NCBI GenBank assembly: GCA_964506075.1
Contig: CAZDKO010000007.1
Coordinates: 1 to 56,536, forward strand
Reading direction: 5' to 3'
From: CAZDKO01 sp964506075 [NCBI: uncultured bacterium]
GTDB lineage: Bacteria > CAZDME01 > JAYEMH01
Length of the DNA: 56,536 nt
This document shows, piece by piece, positions 34,895 to 44,935 of the stretch. The position numbers and the translations under genes were made by a program. The notes under the pieces were generated by a model. That model saw only the letters and a program-made list of their open reading frames with translations, was not told where the DNA came from and did no database searches. Each line of letters starts with the position of its first letter. Positions within the stretch are counted from its first letter, which is position 1.

Positions 34895-35695
34895 CTATTG
34901 TAGGGATAAACTCTTTCTAAAGAAAGCTACTCCCACCACTCCGAATCCTAAAAATAAAAGTGAAGCGGGTTCGGGGATGACTTCTGGAAGTGTATAAGTA
35001 ATCACCAGTTTAGGTATATAGCCATCGCCTTGTTCAGCCGTATAAAAGGAAGCTTGCGCATACCCCGAACCTGAAGTAGGCCTATTATTGTCACCATCAT
35101 AGTTAGAACGGGTGCCGAACATGCTAATCCCGGTGGTACTGATTGCCGTAAGACCATAAGCATTCAGTAAAAAATCATTATATCCAGCCGTGTTCCAGGA
35201 GGCATAACTAATGGCAGTATCACTAAGTGCAAGACTGCCAAGAGTAGCATAATCTGTGTTTACCAAATCATTAATCGAGTCCGGATTTGACGCATATAGC
35301 TTTACTGACGGACTCCAGGAAACATTCTGAGCTTTGCTTGAACCGTAGAGAGACAAGATAGCACTGGAAATAATAGCGTCATCGGGCAAAGAAGAAGTAT
35401 CAAACAGAATAATGCCTCGTTGCATTACCTTCCAGCGGTTAGAAGCCGCTTCACCATCCAGATAACAAGCATACGCCGTAACCCCTGAATCGTTATGGCT
35501 GGTTCCGGCATCATTGCGTAATTGGTCCCAGGTCCAATAAGGTGTAGTCCATTTACTCGTACCGGCGCAACCATCCACACTCGTATTTTCCGGGTTGGCA
35601 TCAGGGTAAAAAGTAACGATATAGGCCTCCGCCGGTAAAGAAAAGCTCAGCAACAAACCAATCATCACTATTAATCTCACTGTTCGTTTAATCAC
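34895..35695 (-). CDS. PEP-CTERM sorting domain protein, copy 1
   Basis: The 266-residue paralogue of the next gene starts with GTG behind a GGAGG ribosome-binding site. The signal peptide (about 1-25) is followed by AYIVTFYPDANPE, nearly the same as in copy 2. The body contains LFDTSSLPDDAIISSAILSLYG, and the tail is VIPEPASLLFLGFG with a hydrophobic helix and a basic FRKSLSLQ end. The middle regions differ more than the ends. It is presumably a cell-surface or matrix protein sorted by a distant exosortase. Confidence 0.85.
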   Translation of the reverse strand: MIKRTVRLIVMIGLLLSFSLPAEAYIVTFYPDANPENTSVDGCAGTSKWTTPYWTWDQLRNDAGTSHNDSGVTAYACYLDGEAASNRWKVMQRGIILFDTSSLPDDAIISSAILSLYGSSKAQNVSWSPSVKLYASNPDSINDLVNTDYATLGSLALSDTAISYASWNTAGYNDFLLNAYGLTAISTTGISMFGTRSNYDGDNNRPTSGSGYAQASFYTAEQGDGYIPKLVITYTLPEVIPEPASLLFLGFGVVGVAFFRKSLSLQ

Positions 35696-36275
35696 TTCAT
35701 TTCCTCCATATTAATCTTAAATTTCAGCTTTTAGGATTAAGGACTAAGACGCTCACCATATAAAATTATACATTACAGAGAACAGTTTACAGAGTACAAA
35801 ATACAGTTTACAGAAACCGGATTACAGAGTACAAATTAATATACTATCTATCTTTTATTATCGGTACTCTGTCCTCTGTAATCTGCGCTTTTTGCTTTTC
35901 TCTGGTTTCAGTACTCGGTTATCCCTGCCCGCTGGCAGGCGGGTGTACTCTTTAATTAACCAAACCGGCCAAACCAATTAATACGAGATACTAGATACCT
36001 GCCTGCGGCAGGCAGGCGAGCGACGAGATACGACATACGGCCGACGGCATACGGGTTACTTATTTCTTAATCCTTACTACTTAATCCAACGAATAAACCA
36101 AAGGTTTAAGATTTGCAGGGGTTGTACTTTGGATTTTCTAAATCAATTTTAAGTGTAGCACATCTTTAGTCTTAAAAGCAAATTTTTCTAAAGTGTATAA
36201 ATATTAACTAAAAAATGGGGGGGATATTGATGAACGGTTAAGCGGTGAATAAAAAACAAGTGGTCAGATTATTGA
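35696..36275. repeat. 580-base gene-free region rich in repeats (families A, B and C)
   Basis: No gene was found. Family B lies at about 35774-35886: ACAGAGAACAG and two ACAGAGTACA copies, followed by the inverted GTACTCTGTCCTCTGTAATC. GC hairpins (family C) lie at 35924-35939 (CCTGCC-CGCT-GGCAGG) and 35998-36016 (CCTGCCTG-CGG-CAGGCAGG). Family A sequence with CGACATACGG and CTTAATCCTTACTACTTAAT fills about 36020-36085. The last 190 bases look like plain AT-rich spacer. Confidence 0.75.
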
Positions 36276-36860
36276 TTATAACCCTAATTTTTCTCCGAAA
36301 GCAATGGCTTTATCCCGAACGTCAGAACGGTGTTTAAGACTCCCTGAAACACCGGCGTTGGGAACAAGAAGGGATTCAAATTTCATTCCTGTATATTCCG
36401 CGGTTAAGGCAAATGGTTTTTCAAGAGTGTCAATACCTAATTCTTCATAGGCGCTGGCGATAAGAACCAATGTTTTCTCTTTGAGTGCCGTTTCAAACGT
36501 CCCCGCTTCATTATCCCATTTATAAAGTGAAAACATCCGGTCAAATATTATTTTAAGCTGGGCACTGGCTGCAAAGAAATATAAAGGAGTCGCCATAACG
36601 ATAACGTCAACCTCTGTCATTTTAACCAGAACCTGACTAGCGTCATCATCTATAACACATTCATATTCTTTAAGTTTCTGGCATTGTCTGCACGAGGTGC
36701 ATCCATTCGCTTTATATTTGAGAAAAGCAGCGTTTACAATTTCTACCTCGGCGCCTTTTGATTTTGCTCCTTGACTAAACCAGTCAATTAATAACGCCGT
36801 ATTGCCGTTCTTTTGGGAACTCCCGGAGACTATTAAAATTTTCTTATTAAGCTTTAGCAT
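36276..36860 (-). CDS. flavodoxin-like NAD(P)H-dependent FMN reductase
   Basis: The 194-residue protein has a flavodoxin-fold N-terminus: ILIVSGSSQKNGNTALLIDWF binds the FMN phosphate. A cysteine pair lies in CTSCRQC near residue 54, and VIVMATPLYFFAASAQLKIIFDRM is the second flavin loop. This fits iron-sulfur-flavoprotein-like or NADPH-dependent FMN reductases; the cysteine spacing is short of a full Fe4S4 motif. The ATG at 36860 was preferred to a TTG at 36875. It is the last gene of the exporter-region run. Confidence 0.8.
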   Translation of the reverse strand: MLKLNKKILIVSGSSQKNGNTALLIDWFSQGAKSKGAEVEIVNAAFLKYKANGCTSCRQCQKLKEYECVIDDDASQVLVKMTEVDVIVMATPLYFFAASAQLKIIFDRMFSLYKWDNEAGTFETALKEKTLVLIASAYEELGIDTLEKPFALTAEYTGMKFESLLVPNAGVSGSLKHRSDVRDKAIAFGEKLGL

Positions 36861-36912
36861 TTTTTCATTGACCAAACTTAACTTTATCTATTCTCAAATA
36901 TAAAAATGTACC

Positions 36913-37194
36913 TTATTCTTCCAGGCCGATGGAAAACATACTTTCCAAATCATGTTTGCTGTAAGTTCGGAAGGCAATTAAGGTTTCTGACTTGATTATC
37001 CCTTCTACTTTAAGCATATGATTGGTAACCAGCTCCGCTAATTTCTCATTATCTTTGACCCTTATAATCACGGCTAAATCATATTCTCCGGCGACGGAAT
37101 AAACCTCACTTATCCCTTTCATATCGGCCAGCTTCTCGGCGATAGAATTAATTTTATCTCTCTGTGCGGTTAAAAGAACTATTGCGGTCACCAT
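36913..37194 (-). CDS. stand-alone Lrp/AsnC ligand-binding (RAM) domain protein
   Basis: The 93-residue protein is only the effector-binding alpha-beta domain of the Lrp/AsnC family, with no helix-turn-helix. The typical pattern GISEVYSVAGEYDLAVIIRV is present. Such proteins bind amino acids as oligomers and may modulate partner regulators. A strong AAGGAGGGG precedes the ATG. It lies between the MATE and flavodoxin genes. Confidence 0.85.
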   Translation of the reverse strand: MVTAIVLLTAQRDKINSIAEKLADMKGISEVYSVAGEYDLAVIIRVKDNEKLAELVTNHMLKVEGIIKSETLIAFRTYSKHDLESMFSIGLEE

Positions 37195-37244
37195 TTTCCC
37201 CTCCTTGATGTTTATCTACATCTTTATAATTCATACTTCTCCGG

Positions 37245-38654
37245 CTAAACTGCCACCAGGGTTCCCTGTTCTAAAATAGCCCGGTGTTGACGGTACCTTT
37301 TCTGCCAGAAACCGCCTTTAAAATACCATATCATCGCTATTCCCTGAACAACATCTGAAACATTGATTGCCAGCCATATACCGTTAGTCCCTAAGGCTAA
37401 AATCAGAGCCAGAAAATAAGCGACCGGAATGCGAAGACCCAGCTGGACAATCCCGGTCATCACCGCCGGAGCAATGGTATCCCCGGCTCCCTGGACACTG
37501 CGGCTTAAAATAAGGGCGGAAGCTAAAAAAGGAAAAGTAAACGCCACAAAACGCAAAAAATTACTGCCTATTTTAATTACTTCCGGATAATCGCTAAATA
37601 CCCCTATTATCGGGGAAGCAAAAATAAAGAACATAATGGCGGCGGGAATAACGATTAATTCGTAATATTTTAAACCCTGCCAGCCGGATTGAGTCGCTCT
37701 TTCCGGATGACCGGCACCCATATTTTGCCCGATTAAAACCCCAGAAGCGCCGCCTATTCCAAACCCCAACATCATAATAACCATTCTAAGCCGGATTACG
37801 ATACCATAAGCCGCCAGACAGGCTACCCCGAAAGAGGTAATAAGTCGAAGCAGAAGAAGAAATGATAATTGACGGAAAACAACTTCCAGAGAAGCAAAAA
37901 AACCAATTTTCAGCATTCGGCCTATAATGGGAAAATTCACTTTGAAAATCCCTTTATGAAAATGTAAACTGGAATGACCGAAGAGAAAATGCCATAAAAG
38001 TACAGTGACCCCGATAACCTGACTGATAACGGTGGCTATGGCTGAACCGGCCACTTCCAGTCTCGGGAAAAAACCAAACCCAAAAATAAACAATGGGTCA
38101 AGTGCAATATTAATTACATTTGCCAGGACAAGAATTTTAAAAGGTGTTACCGCGTCGCCGGAACCTCTCAAGGCCTGACTAAAACTGATAAAGAGAAACA
38201 TAAAAATAGACGAAACAAAAGTGATTTTTAAATATCCGGAGGCCGCAGGGATAACCTCGGAACTCGCTCCAAATATTCTAAGCAGACCGGTGGTCCCGAA
38301 AAGACCGATTAAAACCATCGCTAAAGAAAAAATAACACTAACAAGAGTTGTTTGAAAAAGGGTGTTATCGGCCGCTTCATAATTTTTATTGCCGGTAAAA
38401 TGCGCAATTAAAGCGGTAGTCCCGGTTGAAATTCCCATACTGACCATTATTATCACCGAGAGAATTATTCCGGAAATTGATAAAGCCGCCACTTCCACGT
38501 AACCCAGACGGCCGACAAAAAAAAGGTCAGCCAGACTGAATAAATCCTGAAGCACCGCCCCGACCATCATCGGCGCCGCTAATTTATGGAAAGAAGATTT
38601 TAATTTACCTTCGGTTATATCGCTATTAACTCTGCGCAGCCTGGTGTTATTCAT
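37245..38654 (-). CDS. MATE family efflux transporter
   Basis: The 469-residue inner-membrane protein has twelve predicted transmembrane segments in two MatE repeats. Examples are LAAPMMVGAVLQDLFSLADLFFVGRLG at the start of the first and the LASALILSRSVQGAGDT segment in the second. It exports cationic drugs or metabolites using Na+ or H+. The ATG overlaps the stop of the MacB-like gene as ATGA. Confidence 0.9.
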   Translation of the reverse strand: MNNTRLRRVNSDITEGKLKSSFHKLAAPMMVGAVLQDLFSLADLFFVGRLGYVEVAALSISGIILSVIIMVSMGISTGTTALIAHFTGNKNYEAADNTLFQTTLVSVIFSLAMVLIGLFGTTGLLRIFGASSEVIPAASGYLKITFVSSIFMFLFISFSQALRGSGDAVTPFKILVLANVINIALDPLFIFGFGFFPRLEVAGSAIATVISQVIGVTVLLWHFLFGHSSLHFHKGIFKVNFPIIGRMLKIGFFASLEVVFRQLSFLLLLRLITSFGVACLAAYGIVIRLRMVIMMLGFGIGGASGVLIGQNMGAGHPERATQSGWQGLKYYELIVIPAAIMFFIFASPIIGVFSDYPEVIKIGSNFLRFVAFTFPFLASALILSRSVQGAGDTIAPAVMTGIVQLGLRIPVAYFLALILALGTNGIWLAINVSDVVQGIAMIWYFKGGFWQKRYRQHRAILEQGTLVAV

Positions 38655-40615
38655 TCATACCTTAGCGCTTCAATGGGGTTAAGTTTTGCCGCCTGATGCG
38701 CCGGCCAGAGACCAAAAATCATTCCGATACCAACGGCAAATATAGTGGAGAGGAGGATAGAAAAAACGGAAACTTTGACTGCCCAGCCGGCGAAAACGGA
38801 TAAAAGCCAGGCAATACCCGCTCCAAACATGACGCCGAATACTCCGCCGAGAAAGGTTAAAACTATCGATTCAATAAGAAACTGGGTCATTATATCTGTC
38901 CGTCGAGCTCCAATCGCTTTGCGTAAACCTATTTCCCTGGTTCGTTCGGTCACCGAAACCAGCATAATGTTCATTATACCGATACCGCCGACCAGAAGAG
39001 AAATCGCCGCAATGGAACCTAAAAGCCAGGTCATTGTTTTAGTGGTGCTTTCCAGAGTCTCCTGTAGCTCCGCCATATTCCGGATTTCAAAAGATTCTTC
39101 GCTGTTTTTATTAGTCAAACGGTGGCGCTTAATAATAAGGGCGCTGATTGAATCCTGAGCGGCCGGTATTAAACTGGCCTCCTTGACCTCAACGTCAATA
39201 GAATCAATGTATTCTTTTCCTAATAATCGATACATAGCCGTAGTAACAGGAATAATAATCACGTCATCTTCGTCACGCCAGCCGGTGGCTCCTTTAGTTG
39301 GAAGAACACCAATCACCTGAAAATTAATGCGATTAATCTTTACAGTCGCTCCAATCGGGTTACTCTCCCCAAAAAGTTCTCTGGCGACGGTTGTCCCGAG
39401 TAAAACCACCTTTTGCCTCACCCTGACCTCTTCTTCAGTAAAAAATCTGCCCACGGTAGGAACAGAAGCTCTCATTACGGCGTAATCTGCGCCCGTTCCC
39501 TGAACCTGGGTATTCCAATTTTTATTACCATAGACCAGTTGAGCCCGGCCCCTTACCGAAGGAGAGCTTTTACTTATTTCCGGCAGTTCACCTATGGCAT
39601 TCGCATCTTGGATGGTAAAACGGGTTACTGTTCCCGCCTCCAGAGCTACCCCGTGCAGCCGATGAGAACCGGACCTTATGGTTAAAAGATTGGAACCTAA
39701 AGAAGCCAGCCTCTGGGCAATAGATTCCCGGGCCCCCTGACCTAAAGCGAGCATAGCGATAACCGCTCCCACGCCGATAAGAATACCCAGCATAGAAAGA
39801 GATGAACGCATTTTATGGGAAATAATCGCCCCGAAAGACTGCCGGAGATGGTCGCTAAACTTGGCTTTCCCGGCCGTAAGACGTGAATCAGATAAAATTT
39901 TATCTATAGAAATATCATTTTCCCCTGAAACCACCGCCGATTTTGACCCATTATACTCATCAGTGATAATTTTACCGTCACGCATATAAATAATTCTTTT
40001 AGCGTGTTCAGCAATTTCTTTTTCGTGGGTAACCATAACGATGGTCTTACCCTTTTGATTCAAATTTTTTAAAATAGCGATGATTTCCTCTTCGCTTTTC
40101 GTATCTAAATTTCCCGTGGGCTCATCGGCAAAAATAATCAGAGGGTCATTGACCAGGGAACGGGCGATCGCGACCCGCTGCTGTTCCCCGCCGGAAAGCT
40201 CATTCGGACGATGAGACATTCTTTTTAAAAGGCCAACCTCTTTAAGCTCTTCCTGGGCTTTCTCTTTTAAATGCCGTTTTCCCGCGTAGATTAAAGGCAG
40301 CTCCGCATTTTCCAGGGCACTTATCCTTGCCAGAAGGTGGAATTGCTGGAAAACAAAACCGGCTAACCGGTTTCTTAAAATAGCCAGTTCATCATCCGTC
40401 AGTCTGGATATGTCAGTCTTACCTAAAAAATAGGAACCTGAATCGGGCCGGTCTAAAAAACCTAACATATGCAGTAAAGTGGATTTCCCGGAACCGGAAG
40501 GACCCATAATGGCGATAAACTCTCCGGCATCAATTTTTAAAGATACTCCCGAGAGAGCCTTCACTCCCACTTCTCCCATCTGATAAGTTTTACTGACATT
40601 TTTTATCTCTATCAT
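38651..40615 (-). CDS. MacB-type ABC transporter (ATPase-permease fusion)
   Basis: The 654-residue protein has an N-terminal ATPase with GPSGSGKS at 38-45, LSGGEQQR and [17 protein letters not shown]. After a linker come one transmembrane segment, a MacB periplasmic core domain and three C-terminal transmembrane segments with [20 protein letters not shown]. It works as a mechanotransmission exporter with the adaptor and TolC-like genes next to it. The start at 40615 has AAGGATGG upstream; a longer frame to 40660 would overlap the adaptor gene. Confidence 0.92.
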   Translation of the reverse strand: MIEIKNVSKTYQMGEVGVKALSGVSLKIDAGEFIAIMGPSGSGKSTLLHMLGFLDRPDSGSYFLGKTDISRLTDDELAILRNRLAGFVFQQFHLLARISALENAELPLIYAGKRHLKEKAQEELKEVGLLKRMSHRPNELSGGEQQRVAIARSLVNDPLIIFADEPTGNLDTKSEEEIIAILKNLNQKGKTIVMVTHEKEIAEHAKRIIYMRDGKIITDEYNGSKSAVVSGENDISIDKILSDSRLTAGKAKFSDHLRQSFGAIISHKMRSSLSMLGILIGVGAVIAMLALGQGARESIAQRLASLGSNLLTIRSGSHRLHGVALEAGTVTRFTIQDANAIGELPEISKSSPSVRGRAQLVYGNKNWNTQVQGTGADYAVMRASVPTVGRFFTEEEVRVRQKVVLLGTTVARELFGESNPIGATVKINRINFQVIGVLPTKGATGWRDEDDVIIIPVTTAMYRLLGKEYIDSIDVEVKEASLIPAAQDSISALIIKRHRLTNKNSEESFEIRNMAELQETLESTTKTMTWLLGSIAAISLLVGGIGIMNIMLVSVTERTREIGLRKAIGARRTDIMTQFLIESIVLTFLGGVFGVMFGAGIAWLLSVFAGWAVKVSVFSILLSTIFAVGIGMIFGLWPAHQAAKLNPIEALRYE

Positions 40616-40640
40616 TTTTCCATCCTTAATAAAATTATCT

Positions 40641-41603
40641 TTACCTTCTTCTGCCGCCAAAGGGCATAAAAGGACTTCCCCCTGTATTTTCTGTTGATGA
40701 AAGTAAATATTTTTTACTTATTATCAGGATTTTATCTTTTTCACCTATCCCGGAGATAATCTCCGTATTAACTCCGTCTGAAAGGCCGGTTTCAACTTTT
40801 TTCTTAACCGGCTTTTCTCTGTTACCCTGGACCAAAAAGACAAAACTTTCATCTTTATCCTGATTAACCGCTTCAGTGGGAATAAGCAGAATATTCTCCT
40901 TGCTTTCTTCTATAATATCCACGTTGGCGCTCATACCCGAGCGAAAAACATCCGGAACCTCTTCCGGAAGAATATCCACTTCATAAATGGTCACGTTATT
41001 CACTATTTTTGATTCATATGAAATATGGTCAACTCTGGCTTTTACCTTTACCTCGGGATAGGCGTCTAAACTGACTATGGCAAGCTGACCGACCTTGACT
41101 TTGCCAATATCTGTTTCATCAACCTGAGCGTTAACAATAAGACGGTCTGAAATTACAATAACCGCATCGCCGGAAGTAACCGTCTGACCCGGTTCTACGG
41201 CTCTGACTATAACTTCTCCGTCAATGGGAGACACCAGCGGAGCCGCTTTATACGCTTTCTGCCAGTACTTTAAGGCATCTTCTCCTTCGGCCATAGCGGC
41301 GTCTAAAAGAGCGGCTCTTTCAGTAGAACTCATCCAGGCGAGCACCTCCCCTTTCTTTATTTTTTCACCTTCCAGAACCTTAATTTCTTCAATTCGTCCG
41401 CTAATCGGCGGTTTTACCTCCAACCTGTTTTGCGGCTCAACCGTGCCCGTGGTAGAGATGGATTTCTGGATATCTCCATAGGATGGAGTTATCTCCTTAA
41501 TATCATCGCCAACCGTTTTACTCTGTTTAAATTTGATGGCTGCAGCTATTATCACTATTAAAACCAAAGATACAGCCAGATAAACTTTCCGATTCTTATT
41601 CAT
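40641..41603 (-). CDS. MacA-like periplasmic adaptor (HlyD/MFP family)
   Basis: The 320-residue protein has one N-terminal membrane segment and split biotinyl-lipoyl halves: the GTVEPQNRLEVKPPISGRI and APLVSPIDGEVIVRAV regions. A beta-barrel part follows (VGQLAIVSLDAYP). Between the lipoyl halves only about 35 residues are present (SSTERAALLDAAMAEGEDAL), so the coiled-coil hairpin that normally reaches TolC is very short. It overlaps the TolC-like gene by 8 bases and forms the tripartite exporter with MacB. Confidence 0.88.
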   Translation of the reverse strand: MNKNRKVYLAVSLVLIVIIAAAIKFKQSKTVGDDIKEITPSYGDIQKSISTTGTVEPQNRLEVKPPISGRIEEIKVLEGEKIKKGEVLAWMSSTERAALLDAAMAEGEDALKYWQKAYKAAPLVSPIDGEVIVRAVEPGQTVTSGDAVIVISDRLIVNAQVDETDIGKVKVGQLAIVSLDAYPEVKVKARVDHISYESKIVNNVTIYEVDILPEEVPDVFRSGMSANVDIIEESKENILLIPTEAVNQDKDESFVFLVQGNREKPVKKKVETGLSDGVNTEIISGIGEKDKILIISKKYLLSSTENTGGSPFMPFGGRRR

Positions 41604-42927
41604 AGTCTAATGTGCCCCCTTTCGCCTGAATCCATTGGGCTTCAGCAATTAAAGCTTCGGCCTGAACATTTAAAAATGATTTCTGGGCTTTTACTAAATT
41701 ATCTTCAATAATTATCCAGTTATCAAAGGATATGAGACCGGTGGAATATTGTGCCCGGGATATCCTGGCCCGTTCTTCAGCGGCGGATAAGAATTTCTGC
41801 TGCACTTCAACGTTGTCCATCGCATCCTGTAAATCTACCCAGGCATTTTCTAAAGTCACAATAATATTATCCCGACCGCTTCTTTCATCCGCCTCAAGCT
41901 GGATAAAAACCGCTTTGGCTTTAGAAACTTCAGCTATTCTACTTCCACCTTCAAATAAAGGAAATGATAAACTTACTCCCGCTGACCACTCATTTTTATC
42001 CGGAGGCCAATCTGCCGCACTTTGTCCGGCGGCCGCATTAGCATAAATCTGCGGAAAAAAATCAGCCTGACTGGACTTTAAACTAAATCGGGCCGCTTCC
42101 TTCCTGGCAATAAGTTCTTTAAGAAAGGAGGTGGTATCGGCTATGAGTTCATAATCAGGTTGCTTCCTCTCAGAATAGATGACCTTAAAATCTCCCTGAG
42201 CCTTAACCGGAATTAATTTTTCCCGGCCTAATTCTTTGGTCAGCTTCCTCTGAGCTAAAGAAATATTTCTTTTAACCTGGGTAACTTCAAATATAGCCTG
42301 GGCGAGGTCTGCCTGAGCCGTTAATAAAGACCCTTTATGTTCTCTACCGGCTTCATAACGTAAATTTACCAGCTCCAAATTTTGTTTCCGGCGTTTGGCA
42401 ATATCCTCGGTAATATGTAAAAGCTCCTGAACCCTCAAAAGTTCAATAAAAGCAGTTCTTAAGTTTAATCTTACGTTTGAGGAAACGACACTATAATCAT
42501 ACTGTGAAGACTTTATATTTTCTGAAGCGGAAGAGAGGTTATAAGAAGTTTTAAAACCATCAAATAATAATTGCTTCCCGCTTACACCGTAAGAGTAAGC
42601 ATCGGTCTTATCTTTATCGTCTGTTTCTGAAGTTTTACCGCTCAGGTCACTACTTATCTGCGGTAAAAGATTGCTTCTGGTAATCGCTTTATTGGCCCTG
42701 GCCTGATTTAACTTTGCTTCGGCCGAAATCAAATCAGGATGGTTTTTTTTCGCTTCTTCCACGCAATGCTTCCAGGTAAGCAGTTCTTCCGCCTTTAATT
42801 GAGCACTTAAAAAACACAAACAAAGCAAAAATACGGTAACCCCCGTTAGAAAATGCGTAAAAGGTTTTAAACCCTTCCAAAATTGTTTTTTTTCTAACGG
42901 GATAAATATTCTCATAAGTTTTCTCAT
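41596..42927 (-). CDS. TolC-family outer-membrane efflux protein
   Basis: The 443-residue protein has an N-terminal signal segment (about 20-46) and two outer-membrane efflux repeats of long helices. The repeats contain AEAKLNQARANKAITRSNLLPQI and the matching RKEAARFSLKSSQADFFPQI stretch, a typical internal duplication. Trimers form the outer-membrane duct. It is first of the three exporter genes, so the order tolC-like, macA-like, macB-like, then MATE gives a full export unit. Confidence 0.9.
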   Translation of the reverse strand: MRKLMRIFIPLEKKQFWKGLKPFTHFLTGVTVFLLCLCFLSAQLKAEELLTWKHCVEEAKKNHPDLISAEAKLNQARANKAITRSNLLPQISSDLSGKTSETDDKDKTDAYSYGVSGKQLLFDGFKTSYNLSSASENIKSSQYDYSVVSSNVRLNLRTAFIELLRVQELLHITEDIAKRRKQNLELVNLRYEAGREHKGSLLTAQADLAQAIFEVTQVKRNISLAQRKLTKELGREKLIPVKAQGDFKVIYSERKQPDYELIADTTSFLKELIARKEAARFSLKSSQADFFPQIYANAAAGQSAADWPPDKNEWSAGVSLSFPLFEGGSRIAEVSKAKAVFIQLEADERSGRDNIIVTLENAWVDLQDAMDNVEVQQKFLSAAEERARISRAQYSTGLISFDNWIIIEDNLVKAQKSFLNVQAEALIAEAQWIQAKGGTLDYE

Positions 42928-42939
42928 ATTATCACCAGA

Positions 42940-43728
42940 TTAATATCCTCTCTTTTTTCCCCTGAATAAATTGTAATAACCGGATACTTTCATCCGGAAA
43001 CTCAAGGGTTTATTCATATCGGAATTTGTTATTTTAACCCTTTTCAGTTCATATAAATCTTCGTTTAACTTAGAAAAACCCCGGTTAGTAGTGCAGGCCA
43101 GTTTATATCCCGATTTTTTAACTATATCCTTTATTTTTTCGTTAAACCCTCCGGTGGGATAACAAAAAGAATCAACCGTTTTACCGATTTTATATTCAAG
43201 GAGATTTTTACACCCGGCTATTTCATCCCGGAGAATATCTTCGTTATCTATATCAGGCAGATAAACCTGGTTCCGGGTATGCCCGCCAAAAGATATTTTA
43301 TCTTCTGACATGGTTTTAATTTGCTCCCAGGTCAGAAAATCTTTATCATTATCTATAAATTCAGCGGCTAAAAATATAGTGGCCGAAAAACCGTATTTTT
43401 TTAATACCGGATAAGCATAAATGTAATTATCCGCATAGCCATCATCTATGGTAATCACGATCGTTTTCCTGGTAAGCTTCTTTTTGTTTCTTATCGCTTC
43501 CCCGAGTTTATCCAGAGAGAGTACCTGGTAACCTCTGTCTTTTAAATAAGCCATCTGCTTTTCAAAATTTTCCGGAGTCACAAAAAGAGAACTTTCATTA
43601 TAGCCGAACCGGTGATACATAAGAATAGGCGTCACATATTGAGGTGAAACCCAGAAAAAATATCCGGCACTTAAAATAGCCAGCAAAAATAAAAAAATTA
43701 TTAATGTTCTCTTTATAAACCTGCCCAT
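42940..43728 (-). CDS. polysaccharide deacetylase family protein
   Basis: The 262-residue protein has one N-terminal transmembrane segment (about 8-27) and a NodB fold. TPILMYHRFG precedes motif 1, TIDDGYADN, with the metal Asp present. Motif 2 reads GGHTRNQVYL: the first His is kept but the second His of HxxxH is Gln. FCYPTGGF is motif 3. It would remove acetyl groups from surface sugars such as peptidoglycan or poly-GlcNAc, if active. The Gln substitution could weaken metal binding. Confidence 0.85.
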   Translation of the reverse strand: MGRFIKRTLIIFLFLLAILSAGYFFWVSPQYVTPILMYHRFGYNESSLFVTPENFEKQMAYLKDRGYQVLSLDKLGEAIRNKKKLTRKTIVITIDDGYADNYIYAYPVLKKYGFSATIFLAAEFIDNDKDFLTWEQIKTMSEDKISFGGHTRNQVYLPDIDNEDILRDEIAGCKNLLEYKIGKTVDSFCYPTGGFNEKIKDIVKKSGYKLACTTNRGFSKLNEDLYELKRVKITNSDMNKPLSFRMKVSGYYNLFRGKKRGY

Positions 43729-43755
43729 AATAGTAAAAGTTTTCCTTCTTCTTCT

Positions 43756-44928
43756 CTAATCCTTTAAACGCTTTCCTAAAATCAGAAATAAAATAACCGG
43801 CACAATACTTAAAGCTCCTCCATAAATAAAAGGCGCCCCCGGCGCCACCCGCTGCCAGAGAAAACCGGCTATCAGGCTGGCCGGTAACTCAACTAAACCG
43901 ATTATCGTATGAAAGGTTCCCAAAGCCGTTGCTCTTAACTTTTCCGAAGAAAGGTCGGAAACAAAGGCCCTTTGGTTGCCGTCAACCATAGCGACAACCA
44001 GACCATAAAGAATAAAAAGAAATATAAACGGCACCAGAGAATTAAACACAGCAAAACCGAAGGACGTCACGGAGAAAACCAGATATCCGGCGATAATTAC
44101 TTTCTGTCTCCCGATTTTATCTGAAAGTATCCCGAAGGGAACGGCAAAAGCGGCGTAAAAAACATTGAATAAAATGTATAAAAGTATCGGTATCCCCACC
44201 GAGGCTTTCCCGGGAAAAGCCGTTTGAGCTTTCAGGACAAAAAACATATAATTAAATTTCGCCAGGTCAAAGATAGCGGCAATGAGGATAAAACGTTTAC
44301 AGGAGGCGGGTAAATTTTTAAGACCGATTTTCAAAGATATCTTTTGAGGCTCTTTCTTTTGCTCTTTGACAAAATATAACGGTATTAAAGAAAAAAATGA
44401 CAGGATAGCGGCAATTAAAATAATTGATTTGAAATTTAAACCCAGATACCAGAATAAAACAAAAACCATGGCTGAACCTAAAATTGCTCCGAAGGTATCC
44501 ATGGCCTGATGTACCCCGAACCCCTTCCCTTTATGCTCCGGCAAAGAATCGGAAATAATCGCGTCTCTCGGGGCAGACCGAAGTCCTTTACCGAGCCGTT
44601 CCAGACTGCTAAAAACCATAATATGCTGCCAGATTCTGGAAAAAACCAATAAAAGCTTAAAAAACGCCGAAGTAAAATAGCCGGAAAAGACAAAAACTTT
44701 TCTTTTTCCGGTCCGGTCTGACCAATAACCAAAAATAATTTTAAGAAAGCTGGAAAAACTATCCCTGATACCCCCGACCAGCCCTACGGCTATACCGCCT
44801 CCGCCTAAAGCGGTAATAAACATCGGAAGAATAGGCATTATCATCTCACTGCTAAAGTCATTAATAAGACTGACAAGCCCCAGTAAAATAATATTGGAGC
44901 TCATTCTGGTACCGGTTTTATTTTTCAT
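43756..44928 (-). CDS. MFS transporter
   Basis: The 390-residue inner-membrane protein has about twelve transmembrane segments. The start LVSLINDFSSEMIMPILPMF and the loop motif GYWSDRTGKRK are typical of the major facilitator family. The substrate is unknown. Another in-frame ATG at 44904 is a possible start. It lies between the FMN-binding protein and the deacetylase. Confidence 0.88.
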   Translation of the reverse strand: MKNKTGTRMSSNIILLGLVSLINDFSSEMIMPILPMFITALGGGGIAVGLVGGIRDSFSSFLKIIFGYWSDRTGKRKVFVFSGYFTSAFFKLLLVFSRIWQHIMVFSSLERLGKGLRSAPRDAIISDSLPEHKGKGFGVHQAMDTFGAILGSAMVFVLFWYLGLNFKSIILIAAILSFFSLIPLYFVKEQKKEPQKISLKIGLKNLPASCKRFILIAAIFDLAKFNYMFFVLKAQTAFPGKASVGIPILLYILFNVFYAAFAVPFGILSDKIGRQKVIIAGYLVFSVTSFGFAVFNSLVPFIFLFILYGLVVAMVDGNQRAFVSDLSSEKLRATALGTFHTIIGLVELPASLIAGFLWQRVAPGAPFIYGGALSIVPVILFLILGKRLKD

Positions 44929-44935
44929 TGATAAT

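Noticed and set aside
35731-36085. Possible CRISPR array
   Set aside because: The repeat units are degenerate, occur in both orientations and have no regular spacers; no cas gene is near.
38745-39158. 137-codon plus-strand frame
   Set aside because: It is antisense to the permease part of the MacB-type transporter.
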